DNA from: Medicago truncatula
Lineage: Eukaryota > Streptophyta > Magnoliopsida > Fabales > Fabaceae
NCBI RefSeq assembly: GCF_003473485.1
Contig: NC_053045.1
Span: 63,303,994 to 63,367,993 of the forward strand
Length of the DNA stretch: 64,000 bases
Direction of reading: 5' to 3'
A program made the translations under genes and the position numbers. The notes beneath the pieces are model-generated. The model was not told the origin of the DNA. It did not search any database and saw only the letters and a list, made by a program, of their open reading frames with translations. Each line of letters begins with the position of its first letter. Positions within the stretch are counted from its first letter, which is position 1. Positions 1-12,338 of this stretch are shown piece by piece.

Positions 1-590
1 AAGTTTTTATCGACGATGATTAATGTCCATCGAAAAACCTGACTTATCACTTTTGGTGAGGTGTTTATTCCAACTATGTTAGTTCGAAACAAAACCTTGT
101 TTTGATAGGATCCGAGTTTAATTCCATCCAAACCAACACAATATTTGTAAGTGTATTTTAGTTTTAATCACATTGGTGTTCTTTTTCTTGTTCTCTCTTG
201 AATTACATGATATAGTATTAGTAGTTGATAAGGACGTTTTAAATCTTGTATATTGAAAAATTGTATCATGCAGTACGTCATTAGCTAATTAATTACAAGA
301 TTAATTGTACACATGTTGATAGTAGAATCATATAAGAGCAAACCATATAAGAGTGGGATTTGGATTAATTTTCGCATTGGCCCCTGAGTATTGATTGAGA
401 TTTGCCATGATTCCTAACGAGGACTCATTATCCAGCTCAACTAACATGGTATATATTAATCAATGATCGTTTGTATGAACATAAAAACAAAAAAATCTTT
501 AGCAAGTTTTCTATAAGAATTACAAAATAATAATTGAGGTTCATCACATATCGTTTAATAATGTATGTAAATCAGACGCGATTTCCAAGA
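1..590. other. AT-rich intergenic sequence, no gene seen
   Basis: I see no convincing coding frame, repeat or RNA gene. The region may be flanking sequence of a gene outside the window. Confidence 0.4.
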
Positions 591-2530
591 AAAAAGGACA
601 AAGACGAACCACCTTTTTCTGTCATAAATTATGTTTCTGTCGGAGCAAAAGCAAATTAGCAAAGCAATGAAGAATGGAAAGTTAAGATAACGACAAACAA
701 CTAAAGAAACATAGTTTCATTCTTTGAACGCTTTTTTGTTGTTTAAGAATTGATCCATGAAGATGTTTCCCACATGATGTGATTCTCTTTTCTCAAAGCA
801 ACAAATTGTAGTTAAGTCCTTCCTTGTATAAAACGTGGATTAATATGAATATCTACGTGCTCATGAATGGAATTAAAGTATCTGGATAGTTTAATTCGCA
901 GTACTGTATTGATTTCTTGTATGAACAATATTTTTTGATGAACACAATTCACGGCGGTTTGAAACAACTTCATGTTCCTCAAATATGTGATGATGCAATA
1001 AATCTTATTAAATTGAAACATATACTTCTTTCTTTGCCTCATTTTATAAAGGGATCAACAGTGTTTTTTTTTTAAAGGAATCAACAGTGTTTTCTATGTA
1101 CTCCTTCCATCTCTTGAACCAACTTGTGCGTCTTACCAACTATATTGCATTTTGTTATCCCACATAGTCGATCCCAAGCATCACAACCATGTAATATATA
1201 TTTTGGTTTCCTATGTATTAAAAGAAAAATAAAGGGTTAATTACGTAAATAGTCCCTAAATATTTAGAATTTTATTTTTAGTCCATACAAAATAAAATCA
1301 CACCTTTGAATTTCTTTAAAAAATTTCGTCAAAATTTTTAGTCCCTGTAAAATTTTCCTTCAACACTTTTAGTTCCTATAAAAATAATTTGTCAACATTT
1401 TTGCTCCCTAAAATGCTAAAAAAAATATCACAAGGACTTAAAAAATATTTTTTTATTTTATAGGGACTAAAAACAAAATTATAAATATCTAGAGGAACCA
1501 CTTACTTAATTAGTCAAAAATTTAATAGCGTTCTACACTTGCGTCCTACATCCTGTTTTATTCAAAGCCTTTCTATTTCCTTTTTCTTTTGTGATATTGT
1601 CAACAATAATTTCTTTTATATATCTATAAATAGTTGTTCGAGTCTTTTAACAATTAAACTAATTCATTGTTGGTTCAAATATCGTGTTTTTTCGATCAAG
1701 TAGTTTTGTTGCTAAATTCATACATTTTAAATATGAAGAAGTGAGAAATTTGAGGTACGAATCTCAGTTGCGGTGGTAGCTACCAACGGAGCTACATGTA
1801 TGAAACCAAATAATATTTTTTTTTTCTTCAAATAACAACTCGCTTAACTATTAATTGAAAGATTGAGTACTGCTACTCTCAAAATTTCAAATTTATCGTA
1901 GAAATTGTCTTTAAATAATGCATATATAGTTATAATATTTATATGCACAAAATCTACAACAATACCAAAGTCTTTGTTGATATAAATAAAATATTCACTT
2001 GCATAATTGCATAGATTAATTATTTCAAGTTGAATAAAACCGTAATTAATAACAAATATATTTTTCAAGAAATTTAATATTGTTGCATTTCCATAATTTA
2101 ATTTGAACTCATGATAATCTTTGATTAAACTTAAAAAAATCCATTATCATCTCTTCCACAGTAAAACCAGAGTATACACATTCTTCTTCATTTTGTCTAC
2201 CACTCTAGACAAAACGCTATTCAATTATATATAAATGTGCCTCCATCAATCTTCTTAACCAATCAAAAGCATACTTTTGAAGTAGTTTCTTTATTTTTCT
2301 TGGTAATATTTAATGTCAAACGATAGGTATCTATTTGTCCTAGGTGAGTGGTGACTACAAGTATTTTCCAAATATTCGCTTCTAATTTTTATACAATATT
2401 AGTTCCCTTTGCGTTTGGTCATCAATGACAATGATGAGCGCAAGACTAGTATAATCAGTACGATAACACAATATAAAAAGGATAAAATAACGTTCACGGA
2501 TGAGTCTCAATCCATTCACAATTGGTGTTA
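590..2530. repeat. Unit A of a diverged non-coding tandem duplication
   Basis: Several blocks recur in the same order about 5.9-6.0 kb downstream. The block near 665-710 (aatgaagaatggaaagttaa) matches about 6553-6590. The block near 2205-2275 (caaaacgctattc, then tcaatcttctta) matches about 8190-8245. The block at about 2370-2480, around ggtcatcaatga, matches 8330-8450. The spacing is constant, so this is one duplicated segment and not chance. A MITE interrupts unit A at 1235-1515. No open frame is shared between the units, so the unit looks non-coding or fully decayed. Confidence 0.6.
1235..1515. mobile_element. MITE with long imperfect terminal inverted repeats
   Basis: The left end (ttaattacgtaaatagtccc, continuing to tttttagtcc) is matched in reverse complement by the right end over about 50 bp. 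The interior is AT-rich and non-coding. The flanks are both A-rich and a target duplication cannot be fixed. The family is common in legumes; the MULE-like assignment is inference. Confidence 0.65.
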
Positions 2531-3483
2531 AATATAACATAACATATTTACACATTCTATAATTCTTTGTAGGAAGCGAATTGAATTGAATTGAAAGTTT
2601 TTGTCAAGTAAACCAAGTCTATGAAAAATCATAAAAACTTTTAAACCTATTTGAGGGCTTGCTAATTCAGCAGATTAAGTAGTGCCAGTTGATTTCCACA
2701 AAATTGTTGAATGATCATATTATTATTATTAGACAACTTCTACGATACACTCACATATTTTAGTGTACCGGTACTTTTGTTCCACAAAATTTATAAATTA
2801 ATGATCATTTATATGAAATAAAAAGCTATTTGTCCATATTTATATTTTAGAAAAATTATTTCATAAGAAAAAACATGATTTCATTGTTTATAAAGATCAT
2901 ATTAAAAAATTTACATTTTGTCATACAAAATAATCAATATTCATTGTTATGAGTAATAAAAATTCGTAAAAATTAAATTTTATTTCGTCGAAGCTTTTGG
3001 TGAATAAAATTTAATTATTATAGTTGCCAATGATAGAAAATAATTATTATTATGCTTAGGAGAGGGAATATCAATCTGCATCTTATAGTGTTTTGCAAAA
3101 TTAGTAAGAACGTATAAACGTGTCAAATTATCCCAAACATATTTAGTAATATTATTATATTTTTCAAGTTGCATTCCTAACATAATTATTGATCCAAGTA
3201 AGGATCTTAAAATTATTAACATCTCGTGTGTTTTCAAACCCTTCACATATTTCACCGCATATTTTTTTATCTTTAGGGTTAGCGGAGGTAGGTTAACGTT
3301 CCACTTTTTTTTGGTCACATATATAGCTCGGATAAGAATAATTTTATCCATTGAGTTGAAATTATACTAAGTACAACTTGAAACTATTAACAAAATGTGC
3401 ATGGTCGTACGTTTTAATTCTCACCAGAAACACACTTAATTAACAACTAAACTAATAATATAACCTTAAAAGTTAATTAACAT
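2531..3483. other. AT-rich intergenic sequence downstream of the MGNCC gene
   Basis: A 123-codon open frame (2980-3351, minus) lies here but has no recognisable motif and a low-complexity Ile/Lys/Asn-rich composition. I treat the region as the 3' flank of the gene at 3484-3891. Confidence 0.35.
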
Positions 3484-3891
3484 TCATTCAGGAATAGTCT
3501 CTAGAACTGGTTTCCAGTGATGCTCATGGTCTTTGGCTTTCATTAGCCTAAATAGAACTTCTTCTGCAGAAGCTAATTCCTTTTTCTTCTTCATCTGCTG
3601 CTTTGGCTGTTGATTACTACTATTAATATTATTCTGTTGTATCGCTCCCAATAATTCAGCGAGTTCGCTCTTTGAAATCTTCAACGTCACCTTCCCACTT
3701 GCATCACAAGAAGCTCTAAGCTTTCCTAATACATCATTCTCCTTCTGGTGATGATCAAGACTAGCTTCATCAAACACCTTGCTTGATGATGGATATGGCT
3801 TTGTCTTCCTTGATTCAGGTTTAGACCTCAAAGATTCCCAGTCCTCCCCAACCCACTCCATTGAAGATGATGGTTTGCAACAGTTTCCCAT
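3484..3891 (-). CDS. Small MGNCC-type plant protein of unknown function, probably acylated
   Basis: Single-exon frame of 135 residues. I chose the inner ATG at 3891 over the upstream in-frame ATG at 3912 because it gives MGNCCKPSSS. Gly2 followed by Asn and a Cys pair is a classic N-myristoylation plus palmitoylation signal, so attachment to the plasma membrane is inferred. A conserved-looking middle block (DVLGKLRASCD, then VTLKISKSELAELLG) is followed by a Gln/Lys-rich linker (about residues 88-105). The C-terminal block ends WKPVLETIPE. Plant families of small stress-induced proteins share this plan: an MGNC start, a K-I-S-K-x-E-L core and a terminal PVL(E/Q)(S/T)IPE. Their biochemical function is not known to me. 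A TATA-like element lies about 125 bp upstream. The frame is intact and the coding density clearly exceeds that of the flanks. I am confident it is a gene and not confident of any function. Confidence 0.8.
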   Translation of the reverse strand: MGNCCKPSSSMEWVGEDWESLRSKPESRKTKPYPSSSKVFDEASLDHHQKENDVLGKLRASCDASGKVTLKISKSELAELLGAIQQNNINSSNQQPKQQMKKKKELASAEEVLFRLMKAKDHEHHWKPVLETIPE

Positions 3892-4015
3892 TTTCTTGAT
3901 TACACACAACAATAATTAAGCAGTAGATTATTTTTCTATGATGTCTCTTAGAACTGGATATGAAGAATGATAAAAAAATTTGTTAAAGTTGTGAGGATGT
4001 TTAATTTGATATATA

Positions 4016-4027
4016 TGTATATATAGG
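4016..4027 (-). promoter_or_regulatory. TATA-like element of the MGNCC gene
   Basis: On the minus strand the sequence reads cctatatataca, about 125 bp upstream of the chosen ATG at 3891. This is a normal distance for a plant TATA box with a short leader. The surrounding TA-rich tract makes the exact position uncertain. Confidence 0.45.
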
Positions 4028-4496
4028 GGGTGATGTGAGAGAAATGGATATGAAGGGAAAATTTGACATGAGTTTGATTAATAGCGATTGGATTAATTAA
4101 TAAATGATTAGTTAATTAATTAAATTAATATTCCTCGCTCTCTTGTGACGGCAAATAGATTGGGTCTCATCTCATATCATCTGATGTTCATTCATTCGTG
4201 TGCATGGCAGCCGTAAAGTGTGTGTAATTTGTTGACCATATAATATAATAAATAAATTAGTAATATTACTTGGCTGTGTACTATGAATCTTGGTCGCCAC
4301 TTGCCAGGCAATGTGTGAAATCAAGAGAGACCAGAGAGGTAATCAGTTGCCTAATGTACTGCTACTAATTTGTGAGTGTGAATGCGAATGCACACATATA
4401 GGCCCTAATTGGACATCATTAATATTTTTCAAATAAGATAATAAGGATAAAATTGAGAGAGAAATTAATGAACTACAAACTTTAAACTATAAGCTA
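4028..4496. other. Upstream flank of the MGNCC gene
   Basis: Probable promoter-proximal DNA of the minus-strand gene at 3891. It is AT-rich with no coding frame and no further motif that I can support. Confidence 0.35.
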
Positions 4497-4641
4497 CTCC
4501 CTTTGTTTTTAATTATAAACAAATTTGACTTTTTAGGTTCATTCAATTAATGATGTATGTTGTTTATATTATGGAGCACATACATAATTAATTGAATGAA
4601 CCTAAAAAGTTAAATTTGCTTATAATTAACAACGGATGGAG
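4497..4641. mobile_element. Stowaway-like MITE, 145 bp
   Basis: The termini are ctccctttgtttttaattat on the left and the reverse complement of ataattaacaacggatggag on the right, with a TA dinucleotide on each side (4495-4496 and 4642-4643). The whole element folds back on itself (gactttttaggttcattcaa pairs with ttgaatgaacctaaaaagtt). TA target duplication plus a CTCCCTC-type end is typical of Tc1/mariner-derived Stowaway MITEs. Confidence 0.85.
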
Positions 4642-5130
4642 TATTTGAATTAATTTACTAAAATAAACAATAACTAGCTAATGAGTGTTCACGAGACACT
4701 TTTTAAGACCTTTAATAATAACTTTAAAAAAAAAATATGAGTAATCAATACATTTAAAATCGAAGTATTTGACATTTTTATATGATAACAAAATAATTAA
4801 TGATTTTTTTAGGGATAATCATATAAACTTATAACTAATTTATATGTTTTCCTGAATGGGATTTTTTTTTTGAAAGTATCTAAAGGTGTATAAGCTAATT
4901 TATTTATTTATTTTTGAAAGTTTTTTTTATAAAAAAAATTATTTTTTAAAGTTATTAGCTAATTTATTATGGTTGCCAAGTCGTCCCAATGTTTTTTTTT
5001 TTTAAGGGAATAGTCCTGTAATGATATTCATGGTAATAATTAATGGGGGTAATATAATTATTTTGGTCACAATGAGTTTATACAATAGTCTCTCAAATAG
5101 GACAGTCTGAACGCGTCAAAAAAGTTGTCA
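4642..5130. other. AT-rich intergenic sequence
   Basis: Homopolymer-rich with no recognisable gene or repeat family. Confidence 0.35.
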
Positions 5131-5306
5131 GGGGTTGTACAAGGAATGTGCCCCACGCAATTTGCCAGGAGCTAAAGCCCTGGCATGGTTATTTGCGATG
5201 ACCTGAATTGCTGGGAATTTTGCTCCTGGCAAACGTCCAATTGACAAAGCTTTTTGCATTTTGTCAGTGCTTCTGCCCCTGACTAACTACCAGATTTCTT
5301 GTAGTG
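5130..5306. mobile_element. Terminus of a CACTA-type transposon
   Basis: The sequence ends ccagatttcttgtagtg, the reverse complement of a CACTACAAGAAATCTGG-type CACTA terminal repeat. Inside it is a perfect 12-bp inverted pair (tttgccaggagc at 5161-5172 and gctcctggcaaa at 5222-5233), plus a further ctggca copy. These resemble the subterminal repeats that CACTA transposases bind. No matching left terminus is visible upstream in this window, so the element is truncated or a relic. Confidence 0.6.
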
Positions 5307-6059
5307 CTGATTATGCACTTCGTTAGTCAAAATGGTCATTTACATTAAAATACTTCGTTAATATTGCCATATTAATCCTTTAATGTAATTATTTATTGTC
5401 ATATTAGTCATTTAATAAAAGTACTTACTTATTTTGATTTCAGTCCTTGTATGAAAAGAATTATTATGAGTATTGAGAGATTATTTTAACGTCAGAGATT
5501 GTTTTGATTAACAAAGTGCCGAATCAAAAACAATTTTAAAATTTTGATACATTGAAAAACTATTTTGACTGCTCCTTACACATTCAGAGATCAAAATGAC
5601 TATTATCCTTTAATTAACAGACACGGGAGAATATTGTACATGAGATTTTGGCTTGTCAATCTCCTCATGTGTGTACAGTACTAATGATAGTTTTCTTGCA
5701 TTTGATTTCATGGTCCTCGACATGCATGCCATTACTACTCTAAAAAAAATCATGAGAATGTTGTTTTCTTTGTTAAATAGTTTAATAGTTAGAGATTTGT
5801 ACGTTAATTTAAATAAGTGAAGAATTACCACCATAAGAAAATAAGTTGAAAATTTGACATTTCGATTCCGCTCTTATATACTATATTGTCTCTACCAACT
5901 AAATTATACTATCAATGACTACTTTTAATATGATTTTATTGAAAATTTGTTAGATATATCATATTTTGTTCTTTTTAATATTTTCTTTATGAGTGTCATT
6001 TGTATACATGATTAATATACAAAAGTTATACATATATATTTAATGATGTGCTGCTACAA
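5307..6059. other. AT-rich intergenic sequence
   Basis: Contains degraded 'tcattta...gtccttgt' strings like those inside the MITEs of this window, but no clear element boundaries and no gene. Confidence 0.35.
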
Positions 6060-6310
6060 TTTTTTTTTGAAACGACAAAATATTATTAACCAAGCCCGTG
6101 CAAGAAGCACTAATAAACTCGGATGAAAAGAAAACAAACAAGGGAAATTGATTGCCACACAAACATCAGCTCGAACAAAAACCCTTTAAAAACCATCCTT
6201 AAACAATTGGAACAACCCAAAACGAGTGATGACACAGGCATATACCTATAACAAAGCACAATCATACCCTTGCGTCACCCCTAACAACCTATCCTGCTAA
6301 AAAATAAAAA
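6060..6310 (-). mobile_element. 5'-truncated LINE tail
   Basis: Read on the minus strand, the segment ends in the string taatattttgtcgtttc followed by a short poly(A). This is the typical 3' end of plant L1-type LINEs, preceded by Cys/Leu/Phe-rich former 3' coding/UTR sequence. No reverse-transcriptase domain remains. The family call rests on recognition of the tail and is moderate. Confidence 0.45.
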
Positions 6311-6499
6311 CAAATGAATAGTATCTGTGAAGTTTACGACAGATGTAAACTTAGTTTTTCTTTTTTGACCAATAAAGTACCATGAGATCTTTAGCAATCT
6401 ATAAAATTACTAAATAATTAACGATCTTAACATATCGTATAGATTTACGTGAATAATGTGAATCGCGTGTGATTCCATGCATGAAAAAAATAGTACAAA

Positions 6500-8252
6500 A
6501 GATGAAATGCCTTTTGCTTTGTCATTGATCATATTTTATGCAAATGCAAATGAATGAAGAAGGAAAAGTTAAGACAACGACAACAGCTAAATAAAGATGA
6601 GTGAGGTTAATTAGTACAACACTGATAAATATATGGTGCGTTCTGTTATTAGCAGCTAGCGCTCTATTCGAATATAAGTCGGTGCAACATGTCGATTTAT
6701 ATGTAAATTATATTATTATCGTGATGAAATTAAAGTTTCTGTATAGTTTGAATTCACAGTGGCATACATTAACGTACTTCATAGAATGATTTTGTTACGA
6801 GTATTTTTTTTTTTGTAAATTGCTCTGGTATACATACAAAAAATCTTACACTGCTTGATTTGGAAGGTAAAAGTAGTTTAAAAAACTCTCATATTGTTCA
6901 ACTCAATAATATATCTTTTTTGGTTTAAAGAGAGAAGAATTGTCCCGTTTTAGTCAAGTTTAAACACGCTTACGCTTAATCAAGTTTGAGGGGGTGCAAG
7001 GTGCTCAAACAAGCCGGGCCTTCAAAAGCTATGTGTCTTCGAAAAAATTTACTCTAATACCCACCCCCACTTAAATAAAAAATATATATATTACTTCTTT
7101 ACACGTTTGAGTTTTTTGTAGACTTTAGTTCTCTTATCTGGACATAAATTTGGTACTATCAAACCACTACCAATTGGTATAATGACTTAATCAGTCAATT
7201 TGAAAAGCTATTTCATAGAAAGAATCACAACAATCATTTCTTTTTTTACATAAATCATTCGTTTTCCCTTTTCCCGCAACGGATAAGTAATAAATCCAAA
7301 TGACACTGTTAGTAAATTCTACCTCTCTTTCACTTAATTTTTTTGTATTTCGTTTCATGTTTAGAAGCTCTTTTGATCCTGATTTTTTAATAAAGCTTAG
7401 CTACACAAAAAAATTGTGTTTTTATTTTATTGGGGACCTATTTTAAATAGAGAGCCGAGCCTCATATTTCATAGGGACGGCTCTGGTAATAGTCTTTTGT
7501 CTAATTCCTCCATTGAAGTTGAAGACTGTGTTGAGCTTTTATGTTTTAGGCTTGCACTTTTTTTTTAGGTTTTGTTTGAGAGTTTGGAGGAGAGAAAAAG
7601 GAAGAGCTTGAAAAGAAAAAAAAAAAAAAAAAAGGAGAAATGCAAAGAATGGGGAGCTCCGGAAGGGTGATGATGGTTTCGAGGGTTTAATTTTTTTCGT
7701 AATACAAAATTCCTTTAATTGAGAAAGCTTAAAAATTGTATTAAAGAATGGTTTTGGAGGATTTAGGTAAAAAAAATTTGACAAAAGGTAAAAATTTTAA
7801 ATACAATATGTATTGTTATAATACTACTCACAAAATTAAAAAAGTATATTCTTTTACCATTCAATAGAAAAATAGACTCTCAAAAAATTTGATTTTTTTT
7901 TCTATTTTTTCCTATAATCTCATCCTCCAAAACTCTCCCCTCTCTTTTCACCAAACTCCCAAACAAAACATTAGTGATTTATTTTCTTTGTCATTATAAA
8001 ATAAAATCACTAAATTTCATCGATGATTTTAGTTTTTTAATATCAAAGTCTGCTACAAGACAAGTATATATCTGCTACAAGACAAATAAGTATATATATA
8101 GTAGTCAAATGCAGAGAAAATCTAAAACAAGAAAAGGTAAACCCTGCCTCAAACCAAAGTCAGAGACCAGATACATTCTTTTCTTTACCATTCTAGTCAA
8201 AACGCTATTCGCCAGGTGCCTCTATCAATCTTCTTATCCAAATTGAAACGGT

Positions 8253-8283
<31 letters not shown>

Positions 8284-8480
8284 GTGATTATGCTTGTTTG
8301 TCGAAACATAGGTATAATTATTCGTCTTTGATGAAGTATTTTCCAAATTTCTATTCCATTTTTATAGTATTATTTTCCTTTCATGCAGTGGTCATCAATG
8401 ATCAGCGCAATATTAGGTAGAATTAGTCCAATTACACAATATGAAGAATATAAAATAGAGTTTATCAAAGTATAACCAAA
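6500..8480. repeat. Unit B of the diverged non-coding tandem duplication
   Basis: Partner of 590-2530, with blocks in the same order. The stretch around 7540-7680 and the poly(T) run at 8251-8283 are insertions or expansions relative to unit A. A 90-codon frame at 7974-8246 overlaps the conserved blocks but is not open in unit A, so I do not call it a gene. Confidence 0.55.
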
Positions 8481-9324
8481 TTCAGCACGTTTTTCTCATG
8501 TTTTTAATATAAATCTTTGAGATTTGTCTTTTTTTTTTTTTTTTTAGTTTGATTTAAGGTGCCGTTTAGCAATAGCATGCACCCATATATGTATTGGTCC
8601 ATAAAGAGATTTGTCTTTTTCTATTAACCATATAATTCTGCACAATATGAAGAGGGTGTTTTTAGAGCTTGTATGGTTTAGGATATTCTACGCTTCTTAA
8701 GGTCCATTCATCATACAAACAGAGAAAAAGGGACTCGGGAGTTTCTACATTCTTGAAAATAATCTCTTAGAGCCTCCAGAGGGGAGAAATTTATTTTTAA
8801 TATTTAAATAAATCTTATGTACACATTATTTATTTATAATTTTTAATAATAGTAACTAATAAAAACTTAATCTCTTCAACACATCACTTTAAACAAATTT
8901 CTTAAATATGATCCGTTAATCATGTATATCAATAACTCTATCACTATGTTTTTTAGTGGATAGAGTTATTGATATAGATGATTAGTGATAGAGTTATTAA
9001 TATTAAAAAGATGTTGAATCCGCGAGTTAAGAGAATGCTTATTTGAGACCCTCTACACATTAATGACTCAAAATTTTCCTCACTAATAACGGTACCTAAT
9101 AGATATCGATGATTATGGATTTAGGTACCACCATTTTGGGTGATCTTAACATTTTATTTTTGAGCATCAATATACTTACATCCTCATACATGAATGGGAA
9201 GTATGCCTATCACCTCCTCGCATTTTCTTAAATAAAAAACACATTTAATAAAATAGGCCAAAGAGGCTGTGCTTCTCTAGGGACTAGGGGCAAAGTGGGC
9301 TACGGCCCACCCTGAATAAAAATA
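8481..9324. other. AT-rich intergenic sequence with a small foldback
   Basis: A short inverted pair around 8930-8990 (tatcaataactctatcacta against tagtgatagagttatt) is the only structure seen. No gene is recognised. Confidence 0.35.
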
Positions 9325-10703
9325 TGACTATTACTTTTTCCACCCTGCTGCCTCCTTTCGCACCCTGCAAAATTTACTAAAATACCCCTGATTCGGATTA
9401 CATAATCCGGATCAGATTGTTAGTGATTTTCGGAAACAGAAATCCGGACAAAATGTTATGTAATTTGATGTGTCTTCCTTTGATGTCAAGGGTCTTTGTT
9501 GACTGTTATATAGCCCCACACAAGCTGCAATGCATTGCAATTGCAGGGTTCCTATGAACGGTCAATAATGACCATGACACCATCGACACCCCTAAAAAAC
9601 TAAAAAACATTTGACGAAAATGTAAGAAAAGAGGTGAAGTGAAGAATGAAGGTATTTGTTGAAGATGAAAGCCTATTTATAGCCTAAAACAAGTCATAGG
9701 TCATTAATACAATCAATGATAACGTGTTAGTGGTTGTTGTAACCGTCCAAACCCACATTAATGGATTTGAATCTTTTCGAATTTTACATTCCGGAACGCC
9801 CTTAGCCCTGCAGGAAGTGTCAACTTTTCCCTCTTTCACCACCATTATCACATTAATCCGGAAAATATATTCCGGAAATAGATGTGCATTTCAGATTTTA
9901 TATTCCGGAATGCATCAGTCATGGCCGGTGGTCTGCATCACACGTTTTTGTTGGTGGTCAAGTCAAAAAACTGGTAAAACGCGTTTTTTGACTGCATTTA
10001 TGGCCTCCCAACCGTTCTCACCCCTCCCTATAAATAGCTTTCCAAACTGCACCATTTCTCACATCATCCTCTCCCACCCTCTCCTCCTCTTCTTCCTTCT
10101 ACAACCATGGTTTTCCATCGTTGGCCTTTCATAGATAAGGGCCTCATTGAAAACTTTCAGGGTTTGTATGAACGGTCAATGAGGATGGAACCGCGCTGCA
10201 ACGAAGCGCGGTTCATCTGAGGGACATGTGGGTCAGTGTGGTTCTTAGCTTGGCCTGCCTGGGCGTAAATTTGTGCACCCCCACCTCCCTCAGGGGCATT
10301 GTTCTCTTCTTCCATCCTCCTCCGGTTTTCCTCCAATAGGCAAACTATTGGTATGTCCCATCACATACCAGTGGTTAGGCTCTTACGAGATTAGAATTAG
10401 GCTCATAGGAGATTAGAAATAGATTTAGGATTTTATGTAGTAAGCTTGAAAATTATTGTAATGTATTGTTCATATATTAATAAAATGAGTTGTTTTTATG
10501 TTTGTGTCTTTTTATTGCTGTTTTTTATTTCATTTGCATTTTATTTTATGAATTTTGAAGATTAAAATTGCAAAAGTTCTGGTAAAACATTATTCCGGAT
10601 TTTCAAATCCGAAAACATCTGCAAAATTCTAACAATGCAATCCGGAAAACGAAATCCGGACCAGGGGTAAAATTGAAAAAGTAATAGTCTAAAAATATCA
10701 TGA
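9325..10703. mobile_element. Candidate non-autonomous DNA transposon, TCCGGA-rich
   Basis: The left side (aaaaatat-gactattacttttt) and the right side (aaaaagtaatagtctaaaaatat) are inverted copies. Further in, both ends carry a 'taccccTG(n)TCCGGATT' type string. TCCGGA occurs repeatedly throughout (about 9400-9450, 9790, 9855-9910 and 10595-10660), against an AT-rich genome. A direct repeat around tatgaacggtcaat occurs near 9552 and 10166. No transposase frame is present. The 136-codon frame at 9724-10134 has no motif. Boundaries and target duplication are not fixed. Confidence 0.45.
10188..10214. repeat. GC-rich perfect hairpin
   Basis: The 10-bp arms gaaccgcgct and agcgcggttc are separated by a 7-base loop. 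It stands out from the surrounding AT-rich DNA and lies inside the TCCGGA-rich element. Confidence 0.8.
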
Positions 10704-11404
10704 TTACGGGTTTCAAATTATATAATCTGAAATATGCTTATATATTAGAAACAACCTGAATCTCTCTTATTTCAACAGTTGCGAATTTTGCTTTTAAAAA
10801 CAAAGTAAAAACTGATAAAACATGTCAAATAAAATATAAAAGTACCACCAAAAAATTCTAAAAATTAAATAAAGCTAATTCAATTTTTATGAGAATATGA
10901 AAAATAAAAAAAATGGAAAATTGGTCTAAATGACGAAATTTTGGATTTTAAGGGGCGGAGTCTCAATCCTTGATTTTTTTATTCTTCTGGGAAAGTTTCG
11001 GATCAATATGATCAAATAGCACGAAAACCGAATTTTTGACTGAGAACAACAAACAATAACCTTAAACAGAAAGATAAAATTTAGGAAGATTAATATAGTC
11101 TTTAAACTGACTATCCATATTACAAATACACTCAGAATTTATATAAATACACTTCGGATTAACATACGAAGTATGACGTATTTTCTTCTCAAGGATTAGT
11201 TTCGATTAAGCCATCCACAAATTTATGTGTTTCCATACATTATTACACTCTTTACTTCCCTCATTAATAATAATCAAGTTTGGCTAGAGGTATAAGTTAA
11301 CTCAAATTTTAAAGAGGCTGCTTATGCAATTTGTGATGAGAGTTTGATTCTAATATAACACTCAATTAGTTAAATGCCCCCAATCATATTATATTTTCAT
11401 AACA
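10704..11404. other. AT-rich intergenic sequence
   Basis: No gene or repeat that I can support. Confidence 0.35.
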
Positions 11405-11682
11405 GGTTTAATTAATTGCAAATATATTTGGTTCCTTACTTTTAGTTTAGATTTTCATTTGATCTCTTAGGTTTAATAAGTTTCGATTTGATCCTTTACA
11501 TCATTCATGTCAGCATAACATCCTCAAAATTATTCATGTGTACGCTTCTCTGAGCCACGGACATTTTAAACATAATTTTAACTAAAAAGACTAATTTATT
11601 GTAACTTTAATAACACAAGAGATCAATTTAAAACTTTTTTAAATATAGGATACCAACTTTAAACTAAATATGCAATTAAGCT
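11405..11682. mobile_element. Degenerate MITE
   Basis: The left end (tttaattaattgcaaatata) is matched imperfectly by the reverse complement of the right end (tatgcaattaagcttat). Strings of the type 'gatctctt' and 'gtttaataa' continue the symmetry inwards. It is non-coding and old. Confidence 0.5.
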
Positions 11683-12338
11683 TATATATAATATTATAGC
11701 AATATGAATTTTCATAACAGAAGTTTTATGATTTAGGCTAAACACGGATTTTGGCAGTTTCTAGGTTGTGTTTGATTTGTTCTTAAAAGTCGACATAGTA
11801 GTGAGTCATATTTTTGTTTAAATCATTGCACTTGTAAAATTTGTCGTGTGTTGTTTGGCTAAACAATGTGGATGATCAGCTAATATGTGGGATTATTTTC
11901 CCAGAGTGGACCATTCCATATGCCAAATGATCCAATTACACCAAACTCTCAACACATACCCTAATTCGAACCGTAACTATTAGGCAGAGTTTGTCATTTA
12001 GGTAATCTGTAAGATGTTGATCTCTTGGTTTCCTAATTGCTGTTTATATTGAAAAATAACTGACGCAGCACGGAAGTGTAGGTTAGCAAGCGTTAAACCT
12101 AGATTGAAATAAACAAATTTGCAAGTATTTAAAAACATAAGACTATACTAATAAATATCCTTAAGGTACTTAACCAAGTGTCCTTAACACATTTGTTAAA
12201 GATTAAATTTTATTTTTTTTATAAATTTTATGTAAAATATGTTTATTTTATATAATCTTTCTAACAAGTGCTCTTATATTTGCATTTCTCAAAACATAAA
12301 ATGTTGTTTAGAAGTTATCTTCCAAATAATTTATATAT
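11683..12338. other. AT-rich intergenic sequence
   Basis: No coding frame or named repeat recognised. The last nine bases form the left target duplication of the next element. Confidence 0.35.

Noticed and set aside
2980..3351. 123-codon open frame on the minus strand downstream of the MGNCC gene
   Set aside because: Ile/Lys/Asn-rich composition expected of AT-rich DNA, no motif, no promoter or splice context. Kept as intergenic.
9724..10134. 136-codon open frame on the plus strand
   Set aside because: It lies entirely inside the TCCGGA-rich element and has no recognisable domain. Its length follows from the GC-richer sequence of the element.
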